From Paramacrobiotus richtersi (Eukaryota > Tardigrada > Eutardigrada > Parachela > Macrobiotidae), in assembly GCA_034698045.1 (NCBI GenBank), contig JAQGAU010000321.1, positions 1 through 31,118 of the forward strand: DNA of 31,118 nt, in the 5' to 3' direction. Of the stretch, positions 20,400 to 29,822 are shown in pieces. The position numbers and the translations under genes are program-made. Under the pieces are notes generated by a model. That model saw only the letters and a list, made by a program, of their open reading frames with translations, searched no databases and was not told the DNA's origin. Position 1 is the first letter of the stretch. Every line of letters starts with the position of its first letter.

Positions 20400-21952
20400 A
20401 GATTGGCGATCGCAGCGGAATACGTTTGCTGTAGATACTACTTGCGCAGATGTACAACGTCTGCTGTTTACCGTCTAATATGACTTTTCGCGGTGTTTCC
20501 TCTGGCGTTTCTCATTTATTCTGAATTTCGCACATTTTTATTTCTTTTTATTTTGTAAGCCAACAAGGAACGTGTGCAGTAGCATTGAAGAAACAGTTCG
20601 ACGGGGAGCCAGTCGAACAAGTCACATCTGACATGTATACGATATCAAGAATTACGAACACAGAAGTAACTGAATAAGACCGGCTTAGTGGTCTTCTTAT
20701 AAATCAGATGAAACCTTTAAGCGCTCCTAACAGTTCCGGAACCCCTAAAGCAGATATTGTTGATCAAGCAGCTCTTTGCAAAAACAGCGTGTCACCGAAC
20801 CATAACAACATCTTTTTTAATACAAGACTTTGTTATCTGATTTCTATAATTCATACAGCAGGCCAACCCTCTGTAATAAGGAAATGGATTGTTTTTGCGG
20901 ACTGTACATGTCGTGTTCGCATAGCGTTACCACGTTGCAGTACCTAAATTACAACAGAGTAAGAAGTACAGATACGGAAAATGCTACCAGTAATACTATC
21001 AATTATCAGTTCTTACGTTTTAACACATAAAATTGCGGCGTGTTACCTTGCGTGCCATTTGTTGACATTGTAAATACGTAGATTTCTTGTGAAATTCAAA
21101 ATTGCGAAAGTTCATAACTTCTGTGGAAGCAGAACAAAAAAATGGTGGGTGCTCCTTAATTTAAAAGATTATGTTGCTGTATTTAGCTAATAGCTAATAA
21201 CCTATGAAAGATGGATTGCTTGTCAGAGATTATACAAGAAATTCGAAACAGTGCCTTGTTCCGAAAGATCATAAACAGCACAACTTAACCATCGACGTCT
21301 GCACAGAACAGTATTCTTCGAATGCCATCCAGGCTACCATTCCGGAGTATGTTTTCTTCTCGCATTATGAGTAAAAGAAACTCTTTTATCGCATATTCTA
21401 GGATCGAGCTTACCAGTAACTTACTCCTACAAACATTTTCCTTCGAGACAAAATAAACCATACTGTCCATACAATGAAATCTGAATCGTCAGATCTGTTC
21501 GTTATCACAAACCGGTAACATGAACATGTACGCAGAAAAAAGCGTTACAGGTTTGCATTAGACAATTCCTGATGGTTAAGCACTACGTGACATGTGATGG
21601 ATAGTGTCAACAGGTGTCACATGAAGTGTGAAGTGGTTACAGCCTGGTGACGATGATGGGCTCAAGTGCCTGTAGCTTGATCCTGGTTGCTGTTTAGGCA
21701 GTAAAAGTCCTTAAATATACTTTATGAAATCCATATTTACAGCGTGTCAGATAGATGGCAATACCGCCGCGAACAACATTTGCAAAGCACAGTAGTTTGA
21801 AATTTGAATAAAGCTCAGTTTTATTCCGTGACTCCACTGGGATTAGTACCAAATATCAACTATCTGACCCTGAGGTTTCTGTTTCGCTCCTTGTTTGTCG
21901 AATTTGGTTCTGCAAGTTTGGTAGACCTGATTACCCTTAACATTTGAGAGAA
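20400..21952. other. Long intergenic region, AT-rich, with one possible small ORF
   Basis: No spliced gene was found. On the minus strand, 21470-21285 encodes a 61-codon ORF starting MDSMVYFVSKENVC and ending FCADVDG, with a plausible helical middle (ILEYAIKEFLLLIMREEN) but no family. The region otherwise holds short shadow frames and should include the promoter of the four-span protein gene at its right end. Confidence 0.35.
21285..21470 (-). CDS. Possible 61-residue ORF, unknown
   Basis: ATG at 21470 to TAG at 21285. It is leucine-, isoleucine- and glutamate-rich with two cysteines and one likely amphipathic helix, and has no signal peptide or domain. It stands alone with no recognised partner exon or promoter, so chance occurrence is quite possible. 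Confidence 0.2.
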   Translation of the reverse strand: MDSMVYFVSKENVCRSKLLVSSILEYAIKEFLLLIMREENILRNGSLDGIRRILFCADVDG

Positions 21953-23095
21953 ATGGTGGATATCCCTAATGCTGTAGAAAATGAACGGAGAAAAAACATT
22001 TGTTATTCTCGAGCGTTGCGGACTCTGGGCGCTGCCGAACTGTTATGCGGATGTGGACTTATAACTTTGGACATCATAGGTAAATGCAACCCAGCAGAGT
22101 GTATTGCGTGAATCCACGCTTTACACGGATAAGCAACAAGCATAAATATGGACCTTTTGCTGCAAAATTGGTATATGTAGTTAAACTATTGATCTAACTG
22201 AAGCTGGCATAAAAAGAAATCTTTCTGGAAGACGGACACAGGCGTAATGCGGCCGACCAGTTCAAATATACATACATCATGATCAGACGTTTCCTGTGCC
22301 ACGTCGCTCGCCATGTTTGCTACCTGTTGCGGATCTGCGGTTCAAATTATCGTCATTCCAGCAAAACGTATTTGTGTTTCGACCTTTTGTTTTGCACACG
22401 ATCTGACTGACAGCATTAGAATTCGTTGCTATAAATGGATCAGTACTTTTATTAGCAGTTCATTTACTGAAGTTTAATAACAATATGGAACGTAATTTGC
22501 AGCCTTCAGCATCTTCCGTCAGGCCGCCCTCTACATCGATTTCCGGGCATCCGGTTTATGGGCCGGATTACTCTACGTAATCGCCGGCGCACTCGCCATC
22601 CACTCCGGCCGCCCAGTGAAAACCACCCGCCCGGAATCGGCCTATCGCTGCCCTTTAACCGCCACCGTGGCCATTACCGCCCTTTGCACCTTCTCCGCCA
22701 TGTGTCTCTCCGTGCCCTTTGCCTACTCCATCTCCAACACATCCATCTACTGCATCGTCGACAATGCACACTGCATGATCTTCGCACTGCGGTGTGCGTA
22801 CCTGGGAGGTTACATTCTGGCGTTCATCGTGTCAGTGGCGTTAACGACAACCGCCGCGTTAAGCCTACATCGTTTGCTGTGTGGGGCAAAGGTTGTGGAG
22901 AGCGTGGAGGCGGTCTGTGGACCGGGCGCGTTGGAGAGATACGGGGGCAGTGTCCACCACCATCCACCGTATGCCCCGGGTACCGTATATCCCCCGGCGT
23001 ATTTTGGCATAAGAAATGAGTTCCCGATGAGTGTGTACCCGACGCATCAGCTGACGGGGAGGGAGATTGTCACAGCGTTGCATGAAAAGGCGTAA
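21953..23095 (+). CDS. MS4A/CD20-like four-span membrane protein, two exons
   Basis: Exon 1, 21953-22079, encodes MVDIPNAVENERRKN and then TM1 (LRTLGAAELLCGCGLITLDII); it ends ATAG|GTAAAT. After a 423-bp intron ending TTTGCAG, exon 2 (22503-23095) restores phase and encodes TM2 (SGLWAGLLYVIAGALAIHSG), TM3 (AITALCTFSAMCLSVPFAYS), a short Cys-containing loop (IYCIVDNAHC) and TM4 (GGYILAFIVSVALTTTAALS). The GLWAGLLYVIAGAL block is typical of the MS4A/CD20 superfamily, where it reads G-x-W-x-G-x-x-x-x-x-x-G. The cytoplasmic tail is His/Pro/Tyr-rich, with a PPAY motif that could bind WW-domain ubiquitin ligases. Total is 239 residues, usual for the family. The function in invertebrates is unknown; roles in trafficking or receptor modulation are inference. 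AATAAA at 23231-23236 is the likely polyadenylation signal. Confidence 0.72.
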
Positions 23096-23230
23096 AACAC
23101 GGATGGAGTGTGCTTGATGGTGAATGGGCGTATATATTTGCATATGGCCGTATCTTGGCTTGTTTCGATAGTGCTTGGACTCAGAGCTGAAGACGCATGC
23201 ATGCAGGCTGTGACAAAAAATTAAACTGGG

Positions 23231-23236
23231 AATAAA
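23231..23236 (+). terminator. Polyadenylation signal of the MS4A-like gene
   Basis: AATAAA lies about 136 bases after the TAA at 23093-23095 and is the first canonical hexamer downstream. Confidence 0.55.
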
Positions 23237-23838
23237 CAGACAGTTTTTACAACTGCAGTCGACGCTGGTGCGATTCATTTTGGTCCAGTTACTTCCTCAC
23301 TGCCTTTCTTCAAAATTTGCTGTGATACCTTAAGTTTTATTCAAAACAACGATGGCTACATATTGCAAATTGAAAGGTCCTGACTTCTGAAAGTGGTCAG
23401 TTCAAAACAAATGTTCACCAAAAATCGAACTAGCTCAACACGAATGTAAAACCAAAACTAACAACTCTTCGCAAAACGTTGGACAAAAAAATGAAACCAA
23501 GATCTCCTGCTACCAAATACCAATCAACATTAGCAGAGTCAATGAAACTTTCAGAAAATAAGAAGCTGACAAACAAAATGCCAACAAACCAAAAAACTGC
23601 AAAACACTCCAGCAACAATTTCACATTCTATAAACCGCATTCACACGACAGACTCACATTGAAAAACCATCTTCTTCAACCTGAAACACAGAAAACAATC
23701 AAATTCCTTCGCTTGGTGCTGCAGAATTACCTAATCCACCGTGATGCACTGTGCAAGACATGCACGGTTGCCAAACGTGCCAACCACTTGTATTTTTCAA
23801 GGTACTGTACCAGAACTACCACTTACATTGAAAATCAT
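23237..23838. other. Intergenic between convergent genes
   Basis: A lysine/asparagine-rich plus-strand frame (23479-23844) and its minus-strand shadow are judged noncoding: A-rich composition, no domain, no splice pairs. The 3' ends of the MS4A-like gene (+) and the Pro-rich gene (-) meet here. Confidence 0.45.
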
Positions 23839-24696
23839 CTATAAATTAGCGCTAGTACGCTTTCCACGGGTGATTCCGCTGCCCAGAGTCCCACTTGTCG
23901 CCGACTGCGGCTTCACTCCTTCGCTCTTCGCGGCAACAATGGACAGGGTCAGCTTACGACGCGCTCCACCGTCGGCTCCCAGTTGTACCAGTGCCCGTTT
24001 CCCGGATGCGACAGCCCCACCATCGTCTAGAAGGAGAACACTCCACTGTGCTTATCAGGACAGAGAAAGACAACACCAGTTCTATCGTAGAAAACCAGAG
24101 ACTTACTACTGCCGGTGAGAGGTGCCGGTGTGGATCGCCCTGTAGACACTTGCTCGTCATCACTATCGGGAGGAGGTGGGGGCAGCTTGCTAAGGTCGAT
24201 CTTCAGACGAGGAGTAACCGCGCCTGTAGTCGCACAGCCAACCCGCATTCCAGACGCTCCTCCATTACACCGAACAGCTCCCTTCGCAGACTGCGCACCC
24301 CGGATAGTAGGCCCAACCTTGTGTATCGTCTTCTCCACCACCGGCTCAGCGAAACTCACGTGCGGTTGACCGGTGTTAGAAGATGCCGTTGTGCTGGCCA
24401 GGAACGACTGCTCCCACGCCGCTAGCTCCATAAACTCCACTGTAATACAGACAAGGTCAATGGTAACCGCACTGATTAAGCAAATGTCGAAATGATTTAT
24501 TAATATTGTTTTTTCTTACTTTAATTTTATTTTTTAAGTAATATTGCGTTTATTCATTCACGGAGTAATGTTTTTAATCCAAGGTCACTCACCATCCTCC
24601 GACCAGGTTGTCACCACCGCGGGCCACCCGTACGGCGATCCAGTAATTAATAAGTCAGTATTCAAAACACCTGAAAACACCACAGCTTCGTGGATG
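23839..24696 (-). CDS. C-terminal exons of an unrecognised, Pro/Ser-rich protein
   Basis: Three exons fit in phase. Exon a (24670 or 24696 down to 24593) reads NTDLLITGSPYGWPAVVTTW and then SED before G|GTGAGT. Exon b (24439-24107) follows TATTACAG and reads VEFMELAAWEQSFLAS, then a disordered stretch with KIDLSKLPPPPPDSDDEQ, ending A|GTAAGT. Exon c (24026-23839) follows CTTCTAG and ends GKRTSANL and a stop. The first part is Trp-rich and may belong to a folded domain; the rest has low-complexity Gly/Ala/Ser/Pro and a proline run (PPPPP) that could bind SH3, EVH1 or profilin. No start codon is found in exon a, so the 5' end lies upstream, perhaps across the AT-rich block. No family was recognised. 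If exon a is wrong, the first ATG would be at 24431. Confidence 0.55.
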
Positions 24697-24929
24697 CTGC
24701 ATTAGTAAATAACCACGAAACTAAAAAATCGATATAGAGTCCGAAAACAGAATGAGTGACAGTATAGAAAATCAACTAGGAAAGTGCACTCGCTGATTGA
24801 ATGACCGAAGCAAAGGAAGGTACGGCATCCGTGCATAGAGCGATAATTATAGATAAAAACTTCGAAACAGTGCTATGGAATTGCTCAACGGACCAGAAAA
24901 AGCACGAGTTTTGAGCTATAACCTGGTAT

Positions 24930-25830
24930 TTACCGATCTAAAAATTTAAAATTTATTATTAATAATTTACGGATAATTTTTGTTCGTGTAAGTTTCGTAT
25001 TATTAATTATTTACTAGGGAGGTGCACTCGCTCGTGGGGAGTCGTAGCGGCCACTGGTTGACCGAAGCGAAGAGGATTACGCGCACAATCTAGTAAATTA
25101 ATAGTTTATAATATTATTTATTATTACTATTAAATGTCAAAAATAAATAATAATAGTGACCGATAGGCGGAATGACACACGGACATTGAGATCCATTTGA
25201 TCTGAGTATCGAGGACCTTCGCTTCGCTTTTGGTCGATTACTATCGATCTATTATTATTGATTTATTATTAATAATTTATTACTAACAATTTATTATTGT
25301 CAGTTTATCATTAATAATTTAATATTAACAATTCATTATTAGCAATTTATTGTAAATAATTTATTATCAACAATTCAGTTTTATTGATTTATTGTTAATA
25401 ATTTATTACTAACGATTAAATATTATTAACAATTTATACATGATAAATTGTTACTAACAATTTATTATTATCAATTTATCATTAAATTTAATACTAACAA
25501 TTCAGTAAGTATGATCAATTTATTTTTAATAATTTATTATTAACCATTCAGTATTTTTGATTTATTATTATTAATTTATTACTAACAATTCGTTATTATT
25601 AACAGTTCATTATTGACAATTTAATATGAACAATTTACTATAACTAATGTATTATTATCAATTAACAAATCAATAATTTATTAATATAATTTATCGTTAA
25701 TAATTTATTATTAGCTGACTACTTGTAACGAATAATTTGTTAGTAATAATTTGTTATAATCAAAATTTATTATTACTGAATCTATCAATATCAATTTATT
25801 TGTAATAAATTTACAAATTTATGGCATGTC
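24930..25830. repeat. AT-rich degenerate repeat block with GC islands
   Basis: About 900 bp consist mostly of variants of AATTTATTATTAATAATTTA and TTACTAACAATT, with a loose period of roughly 10-15 bases. It is interrupted by GC-richer islands containing GACCGAAGCGAAG (about 25060), CCTTCGCTTCGC (about 25215) and, just beyond, ATCGCTTCGCTTTTG (about 25870). A related GTGCACTCGCT...GACCGAAGC pair recurs at about 24782 and 25022. No coding exon is seen. It may be an intron of the flanking minus-strand gene, an intergenic spacer or a matrix-attachment-like region. Confidence 0.75.
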
Positions 25831-26023
25831 TACCGACCAACCGACAGGAGAATCATTTTGAGCTGCGCAAAAGCCCCATCGCTTCGCTTTTGTCGGCAAA
25901 ATTAATCGAGAAAAAAAACCGACTTAAACCCGACACCGTATTCCTTGAACAAAATTGCGACATTCTGCAAACGTTTTTGCGGCACATGCTTTTTTACTAG
26001 CACTTACCAGTCTGGGCGTTATT

Positions 26024-26187
26024 CTACGGCATCTCCTCCATAACATGATCTAAAAAACACGACAGAGAATTCCAGAGCAGCCAACCAACATCAATGGCTA
26101 GTGAAAGCAGCGCATCACTGCCTGTGTCTGCAAAAACCGCATCACTGTCGATATGCTCTTCCCAGTCCATCTGCTCCCAGGGCGAAG
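26024..26187 (-). CDS. Probable terminal exon of an unrecognised minus-strand gene
   Basis: After an acceptor at ATTTTAG the exon runs 26187-26024 in phase 1 and reads SPWEQMDWEEHIDSDAVFAD, followed by a hydrophobic stretch (LLSLAIDVGWLLWNS) and a stop after HVMEEMP. Composition is protein-like (acidic, Trp-containing). The upstream neighbour is not fixed; candidate exons at 26410-26640 are open in all three frames. An alternative small exon, 26056-26015 or so, with acceptor GTTTTTTAG and a strong donor CTG|GTAAGT, overlaps the end, so this exon might not be terminal in all transcripts. Confidence 0.4.
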
Positions 26188-26790
26188 CTAAAATACAACA
26201 CTTATGAACGATTCTTGTTCATTTGTTCGTTAGTTACTGAACCAGCTCGCCATCCTCACTGCAGACTGAAACGCAGAATTCTGGATTTAGTCTGAACTAA
26301 GGATTTGCCGTAAAAATAAGCCAGCAAAACCAGCAAACCTGACTGGCTGAGAAAACTGAAAAAGAAGTACAGGCGATGAGCGTTACAGGATAGCGTACCT
26401 GGTTTCTCAAAGAAACAGCGTGGAAGCACGCGCGGAAATGGCCGAGCACCATAGAGGATCCGTAGTTTCCTCGGCGACGTGGAGCAGGGTTTGCGTGGAA
26501 CAGGACATGGCACGCGACTCCAGGATGTCTGCGCTGACCGAGGCGTCTTGGTACATTTCTGCAGACAATTAGAAACACTCTCATTCTGGTTCCTGAGAAG
26601 TTCTACTGCCGTCGATAATACTGCTAGGTTTTGCTTCAAAACACTGCTGAAACTGCAGTCGAAATATACGAGAGTGCAGTAGTACTCGTATTGCAGAAGT
26701 CGCTGGTGATGGTGGCTCCTGATTCCCGACCAGCAGGGGTTGGATCAGTAGGGATCTAAATGAAGATCTACTGCAGTTGTTGCAGCTTAC

Positions 26791-27215
26791 CTTGTTAATC
26801 GCACTGGAGACGATGGAGCCCGTGCTGTTGTAAGAGCGCCTTGATCCAGCAGAGTGAAGTCCCGAAAACGCCGTTGGAATTTGTTTTTGCCTATTGTACC
26901 CCATTCTCCTGGAAGATGTCGTATTACTAAACGACTAAATTGTGAAATTCTTACTGAATCAACAATATGAAAGCAATAGGAACATCAGAATTCTTAGGCT
27001 GAACTGCCTGCACATTGCGACCAGTATTGCGTAATCCACATTCCACAGATTCCACATGCAGCGATAGAGTGATAGACATACCGTTGTTAGTAGCACATAC
27101 TAGGGTATGTCGTACAGGCTGCTGCCCGTGTACCAGTTCGCCACACGTAGTCAACAGCCCAGGGTGTGCAGCATTATTTCCGTACAATTTTCTGAATGGT
27201 GATAGTTTATTCAGA
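26791..27215 (-). CDS. Two exons of an unrecognised minus-strand gene
   Basis: Exon 27215-26955 reads SLNKLSPFRKLYGNNAAHPG and continues with HTLVCATNNGMSITLSLHVE to AFILLI; it ends CA|GTAAGA. The 46-base intron ends TCTTCCAG, and exon 26908-26791 continues in phase as QRMGYNRQKQIPTAFSGL to SSAINK|GTAAGC. Splice signals are strong and phase agrees, but the intron is very short. The protein is Ser/Asn-rich with three or more cysteines. It may continue to the exon ending at 26024, but the intervening exons (26400-26650) could not be settled. No family recognised. The first exon overlaps by five bases the possible terminal exon at 27432-27211, so the two may belong to different transcripts. Confidence 0.42.
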
Positions 27216-27432
27216 CTGCTTGGTTGAAATTGGTTTTAACTTCGATTTCGTGTAGAATACGGTTAGCTTGTTCCGAAAAAGGTTTACATGCATCGAACGT
27301 GAGGGTCAACAAGGCATTCGTTCTACCGCTAACATTAGCAACGGAATATTGCACCCTCGCATGAGTCCCACTCCAATGCTTTTGTTGCGGGGGACTTCGT
27401 ACTTTTGCGTGGGAAATGGCCGGTAAATTCCA
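27211..27432 (-). CDS. Possible terminal exon, unknown protein
   Basis: Following TACTAAAATCAG, the frame from 27432 reads WNLPAISHAKVRSPPQQKHW, then VQYSVANVSGRTNALLTLTF and DACKPF, to a TGA at 27213-27211. The TGA overlaps an AATAAA on the same strand (27211-27206), which would be a polyadenylation signal. One N-glycosylation sequon (NVS) and a beta-rich look suggest a secreted or lumenal domain, but there is no match to a known family. Upstream exons were not found. Confidence 0.35.
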   Translation of the reverse strand, partial: WNLPAISHAKVRSPPQQKHWSGTHARVQYSVANVSGRTNALLTLTFDACKPFSEQANRILHEIEVKTNFNQAV

Positions 27433-27494
27433 CTGATTTTAGTAACGCCAGCGCACACGTTTCACACTGTATTTCAATCTGAGATACTCTCTGA

Positions 27495-27520
27495 TATCCT
27501 ACTATCTGTCATCGGATGTT
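27495..27520 (+). repeat. 26-bp direct repeat, copy 1
   Basis: This 26-base stretch, starting TATCCTACTATCTG and ending ATCGGATGTT, is repeated without change at 27896-27921, 401 bases away. Flanks differ. It is long enough to exclude chance and could be a trace of a small insertion or local duplication. Confidence 0.85.
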
Positions 27521-27632
27521 CGACCGGAGCGAAGCGAAGGTCTTCTATAATCAGCTCCAACGCAGTTTTCTCTGCTGCGGAAGTCCGGGTTATTCTATTG
27601 TATTCATTTCGCCGACGATAACTCTCTTCAAA

Positions 27633-28336
27633 ATGGTCCGATTTGCTTTAAATCTGACCAGCATGTTCTTCCTTATCAGTTCTGGAACCCTGTTGTTTTT
27701 GATCCACAATTTTAAAAAACTAACAAAGTTATGACTAAAACTACATCATGTATGTATCGCAAGTACCGAACAATGCGGGAAGCTCCTTGCGCAACTGAGG
27801 ACAATCAAAAGCGGATTTTGCAATCAAAATGTCAGCCGTACGCCTTTATTAGCTCCGGTCTTCATCGCCAGCATCAGCGGAGAGCGATTACGTAGTATCC
27901 TACTATCTGTCATCGGATGTTTGGACTATAAACTTGGAAATTGTCAGATCCATTGGCCAGGCAGTTTGGGACTTTCCCAGTTAAGCACAGCAACATGCGC
28001 CTTTACAGTCATCCAGTCCATGTGAACAATGATTCTTTTTCAACTGGGAATCTCAGTACTCCGCTTCCGTATGACGCTACCGCGCCCTGTCATTTGCTGG
28101 AGCTTGGAAGTAATGTTGGCGCTTTTTCGGTTATTCCCCCCGAATTATAGGTTTCGCGTGTGGAAAGCGACTCAAGCCGGCATTGACCATATCGGTGCAG
28201 TGCAGATCCAAATGTCTGCCTGATTATTACTTTATCCAAGTGCCTTTTTTACTTAAACCCAGCATTCACTACACGTCATCAAAAATGTTAATCTGCTACG
28301 TAACCGCTCGGTAACTACGGCCTCCAGGCCGTATGA
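27633..28336 (+). other. Scattered coding-like segments on the plus strand
   Basis: Three segments look protein-like: 27633-27734 (MVRFALNLTSMFFLISSGTL, signal-anchor-like), about 27733-27895 (YRKYRTMREAPCATEDNQKR) and about 27943-28104 (QFGTFPVKHSNMRLYSHPVH), possibly spliced at A|GTAATG to a segment from 28150 (CGKRLKPALTISVQCRSKC). The last intron would be only about 41 bases. No consistent full model could be built and no family is recognised. Confidence 0.2.
27896..27921 (+). repeat. 26-bp direct repeat, copy 2
   Basis: Identical to 27495-27520. The sequence between the copies does not have obvious terminal repeats, so a transposon bounded by them is not evident. Confidence 0.85.
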
Positions 28337-28339
28337 CGG

Positions 28340-29115
28340 AAAAACTCTCGTCAAGGTTGGCAGCGGCGGGGGCTGTTGCTAGGGTGGACATCGCGTGGGC
28401 CAGCTGCATCTGATCCGCTGGTAGATAGTATTATACGGTTTCGCTTTCTTTTCACCCGTTTCTTACCGAGTCTACTTGACCAATGTAGACATCAAACGGT
28501 GAGCATTAATGCCACTGCCGTAAACATAAGTAATAACACATTTCGACCAGACTTGAAGTCCCTAATGGGTTGTCTGCTCTTGTGATGTAATAATAATAAT
28601 GTCTGCTCTTGTGCTGTAATAATAAATAACAAATAAATTTCCTTTAAGCGTCCAGTTTCACGTCTGTACCTTTGTTGATAATGGTTGAAAGTTTGCGTTG
28701 TAAAGTAGATAACAGAAAACGTCATAACAAAAAAAGGAGGAGATAAGACGCGAAATCGATTACACACATTTCGCGGATGCGGCAGTGCACGGAGCGGCTC
28801 GGAACGGTGCGGCCAACTCTGTGGCGTCGATTCCATGCACTGATCATTTGGTGCGATAAGCCGGTTGTACACTGATGCAGGACCTGTGTGAAATTTTGAA
28901 ATAAATTTCAAAAATTTTCTTGTTCATTTAAAAATTTCACCGCTGTACGTTTCGGCTGAAACTGCATGGGTCAGAATGATCACCTCATTTACGCGCATTT
29001 ATTGATGTGTCGGTCAAACAGATAGGATGGAAACGTGGATTTTAAAAGCGGCGTTTCTGTTTCAATTTTTTGACTGTATTGCAGAACAACCGCTCATTGC
29101 GCGCACAAACGGACA
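28340..29115. other. Intergenic; no gene seen
   Basis: Only a tandem duplication around ATGTCTGCTCTTGTG with TAATAATAA (about 28570-28625) stands out. A long minus-strand frame (28911-28492) lacks an ATG start, domains and splice sites and is treated as chance. Confidence 0.4.
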
Positions 29116-29286
29116 ATGGAGGTCCATCATTTCACTTTCGAAACCATTGTATGGGTGTTGTCTTTTGTCTACACCCGTGCAGTGGCAACATCAGCTGCAA
29201 AACCATCGGTTTACCCGAATATTCCTTTTAATGCATTTAAAAAAATACCGGCAAAATGCCGATACAAATGCTGTTCTTTTACCTGA
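29116..29286 (+). CDS. Possible 56-residue secreted peptide
   Basis: ATG at 29116 opens MEVHHFTFETIVWVLSFVYT, a plausible signal peptide cleaved near ATSA/AKPS. The mature part is about 30 residues with a C-terminal cluster CRYKCC before TGA at 29284-29286. A longer overlapping plus-strand frame (29027-29296, beginning METWILKAAFLFQF) competes, and only one is likely real. No family match; function is not predicted. Confidence 0.25.
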   Translation: MEVHHFTFETIVWVLSFVYTRAVATSAAKPSVYPNIPFNAFKKIPAKCRYKCCSFT

Positions 29287-29408
29287 CCACGCTTAATCAG
29301 CGCACTAATATCTCGTTACACATCATCACTAATTCTGGACATCAAAGCGGACTCTATCAATTTTGGATGTTATGAAAACTGTAATGGTCTATAGCTGTCA
29401 TAACCATT

Positions 29409-29642
29409 CTACTGCTGTTGTTTCCGTCGATCCACTTTTTCTTTAAAAAATTGTGCAAACATCTCAGTTTCAGCAGTGATGATCGAATATAACAATCGAA
29501 CAAGCAAACGCCATGCAGTGCACAATAATGCCTGGTAATGGCCAACTGGCAATGCTACCGTAATGTCTTCGCTTAACAGAAACATTCTCAACACAAACTG
29601 ACAAAGGTATGCGCAGATGCTCGTTCGTGCTGTCGGTGGCAT
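29409..29642 (-). CDS. Possible 77-residue ORF, unknown
   Basis: ATG at 29642 (MPPTARTSICAYLCQFVLRM) runs to TAG at 29409. The middle, GHYQALLCTAWRLLVRLLYS, looks like a membrane or amphipathic helix, followed by a charged tail FKEKVDRRKQQQ. It is protein-like in composition, but there is no family, promoter or partner exon. Confidence 0.28.
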   Translation of the reverse strand: MPPTARTSICAYLCQFVLRMFLLSEDITVALPVGHYQALLCTAWRLLVRLLYSIITAETEMFAQFFKEKVDRRKQQQ

Positions 29643-29688
29643 TGACCAAACGCTTAATTAACTCTAAGACTTTCCGTTAGACTGCAAC

Positions 29689-29695
29689 TATAAAA
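29689..29695 (+). promoter_or_regulatory. TATA box for the cysteine-rich secreted protein gene
   Basis: TATAAAA at 29689-29695 lies 128 bases before the ATG at 29823, a spacing similar to that of the TATA box of the small secreted protein gene at 10406-11144. Confidence 0.5.
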
Positions 29696-29822
29696 TATCT
29701 GCTTGAATGAGTTATTAGAAAAGCCGGGTTGGTTTGATTTTTGCATTGTGTACAATCGGTAAGGAATTTAATTTACTGCGTGTCCCACTTTTTGGCCGCA
29801 AGTGTATTCCGGATCGTGAGAT

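Noticed and set aside
22558-23019. 153-codon plus-strand frame in exon 2 of the MS4A-like gene
   Set aside because: Arg/His/Leu-rich shadow of the real frame, without domain or splice support.
23479-23844. 121-codon Lys/Asn-rich plus-strand frame
   Set aside because: Low-complexity A-rich DNA between convergent genes; no supporting signal.
23895-24425. 176-codon plus-strand frame opposite the Pro-rich gene
   Set aside because: Arg/Ser-rich shadow; the minus strand has good splice sites and phase agreement.
24930-25830. Considered CRISPR-like or tandem microsatellite array
   Set aside because: Units vary in length and sequence with no regular spacers; the context is eukaryotic.
26256-26639. 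Three overlapping open minus-strand frames considered as exons of the unknown gene
   Set aside because: All three frames stay open and no unique donor/acceptor pair links them to 26791 or 26187, so no exon was called.
28492-28911. 139-codon minus-strand frame
   Set aside because: No ATG start, no domain and no splice sites; composition is not protein-like.
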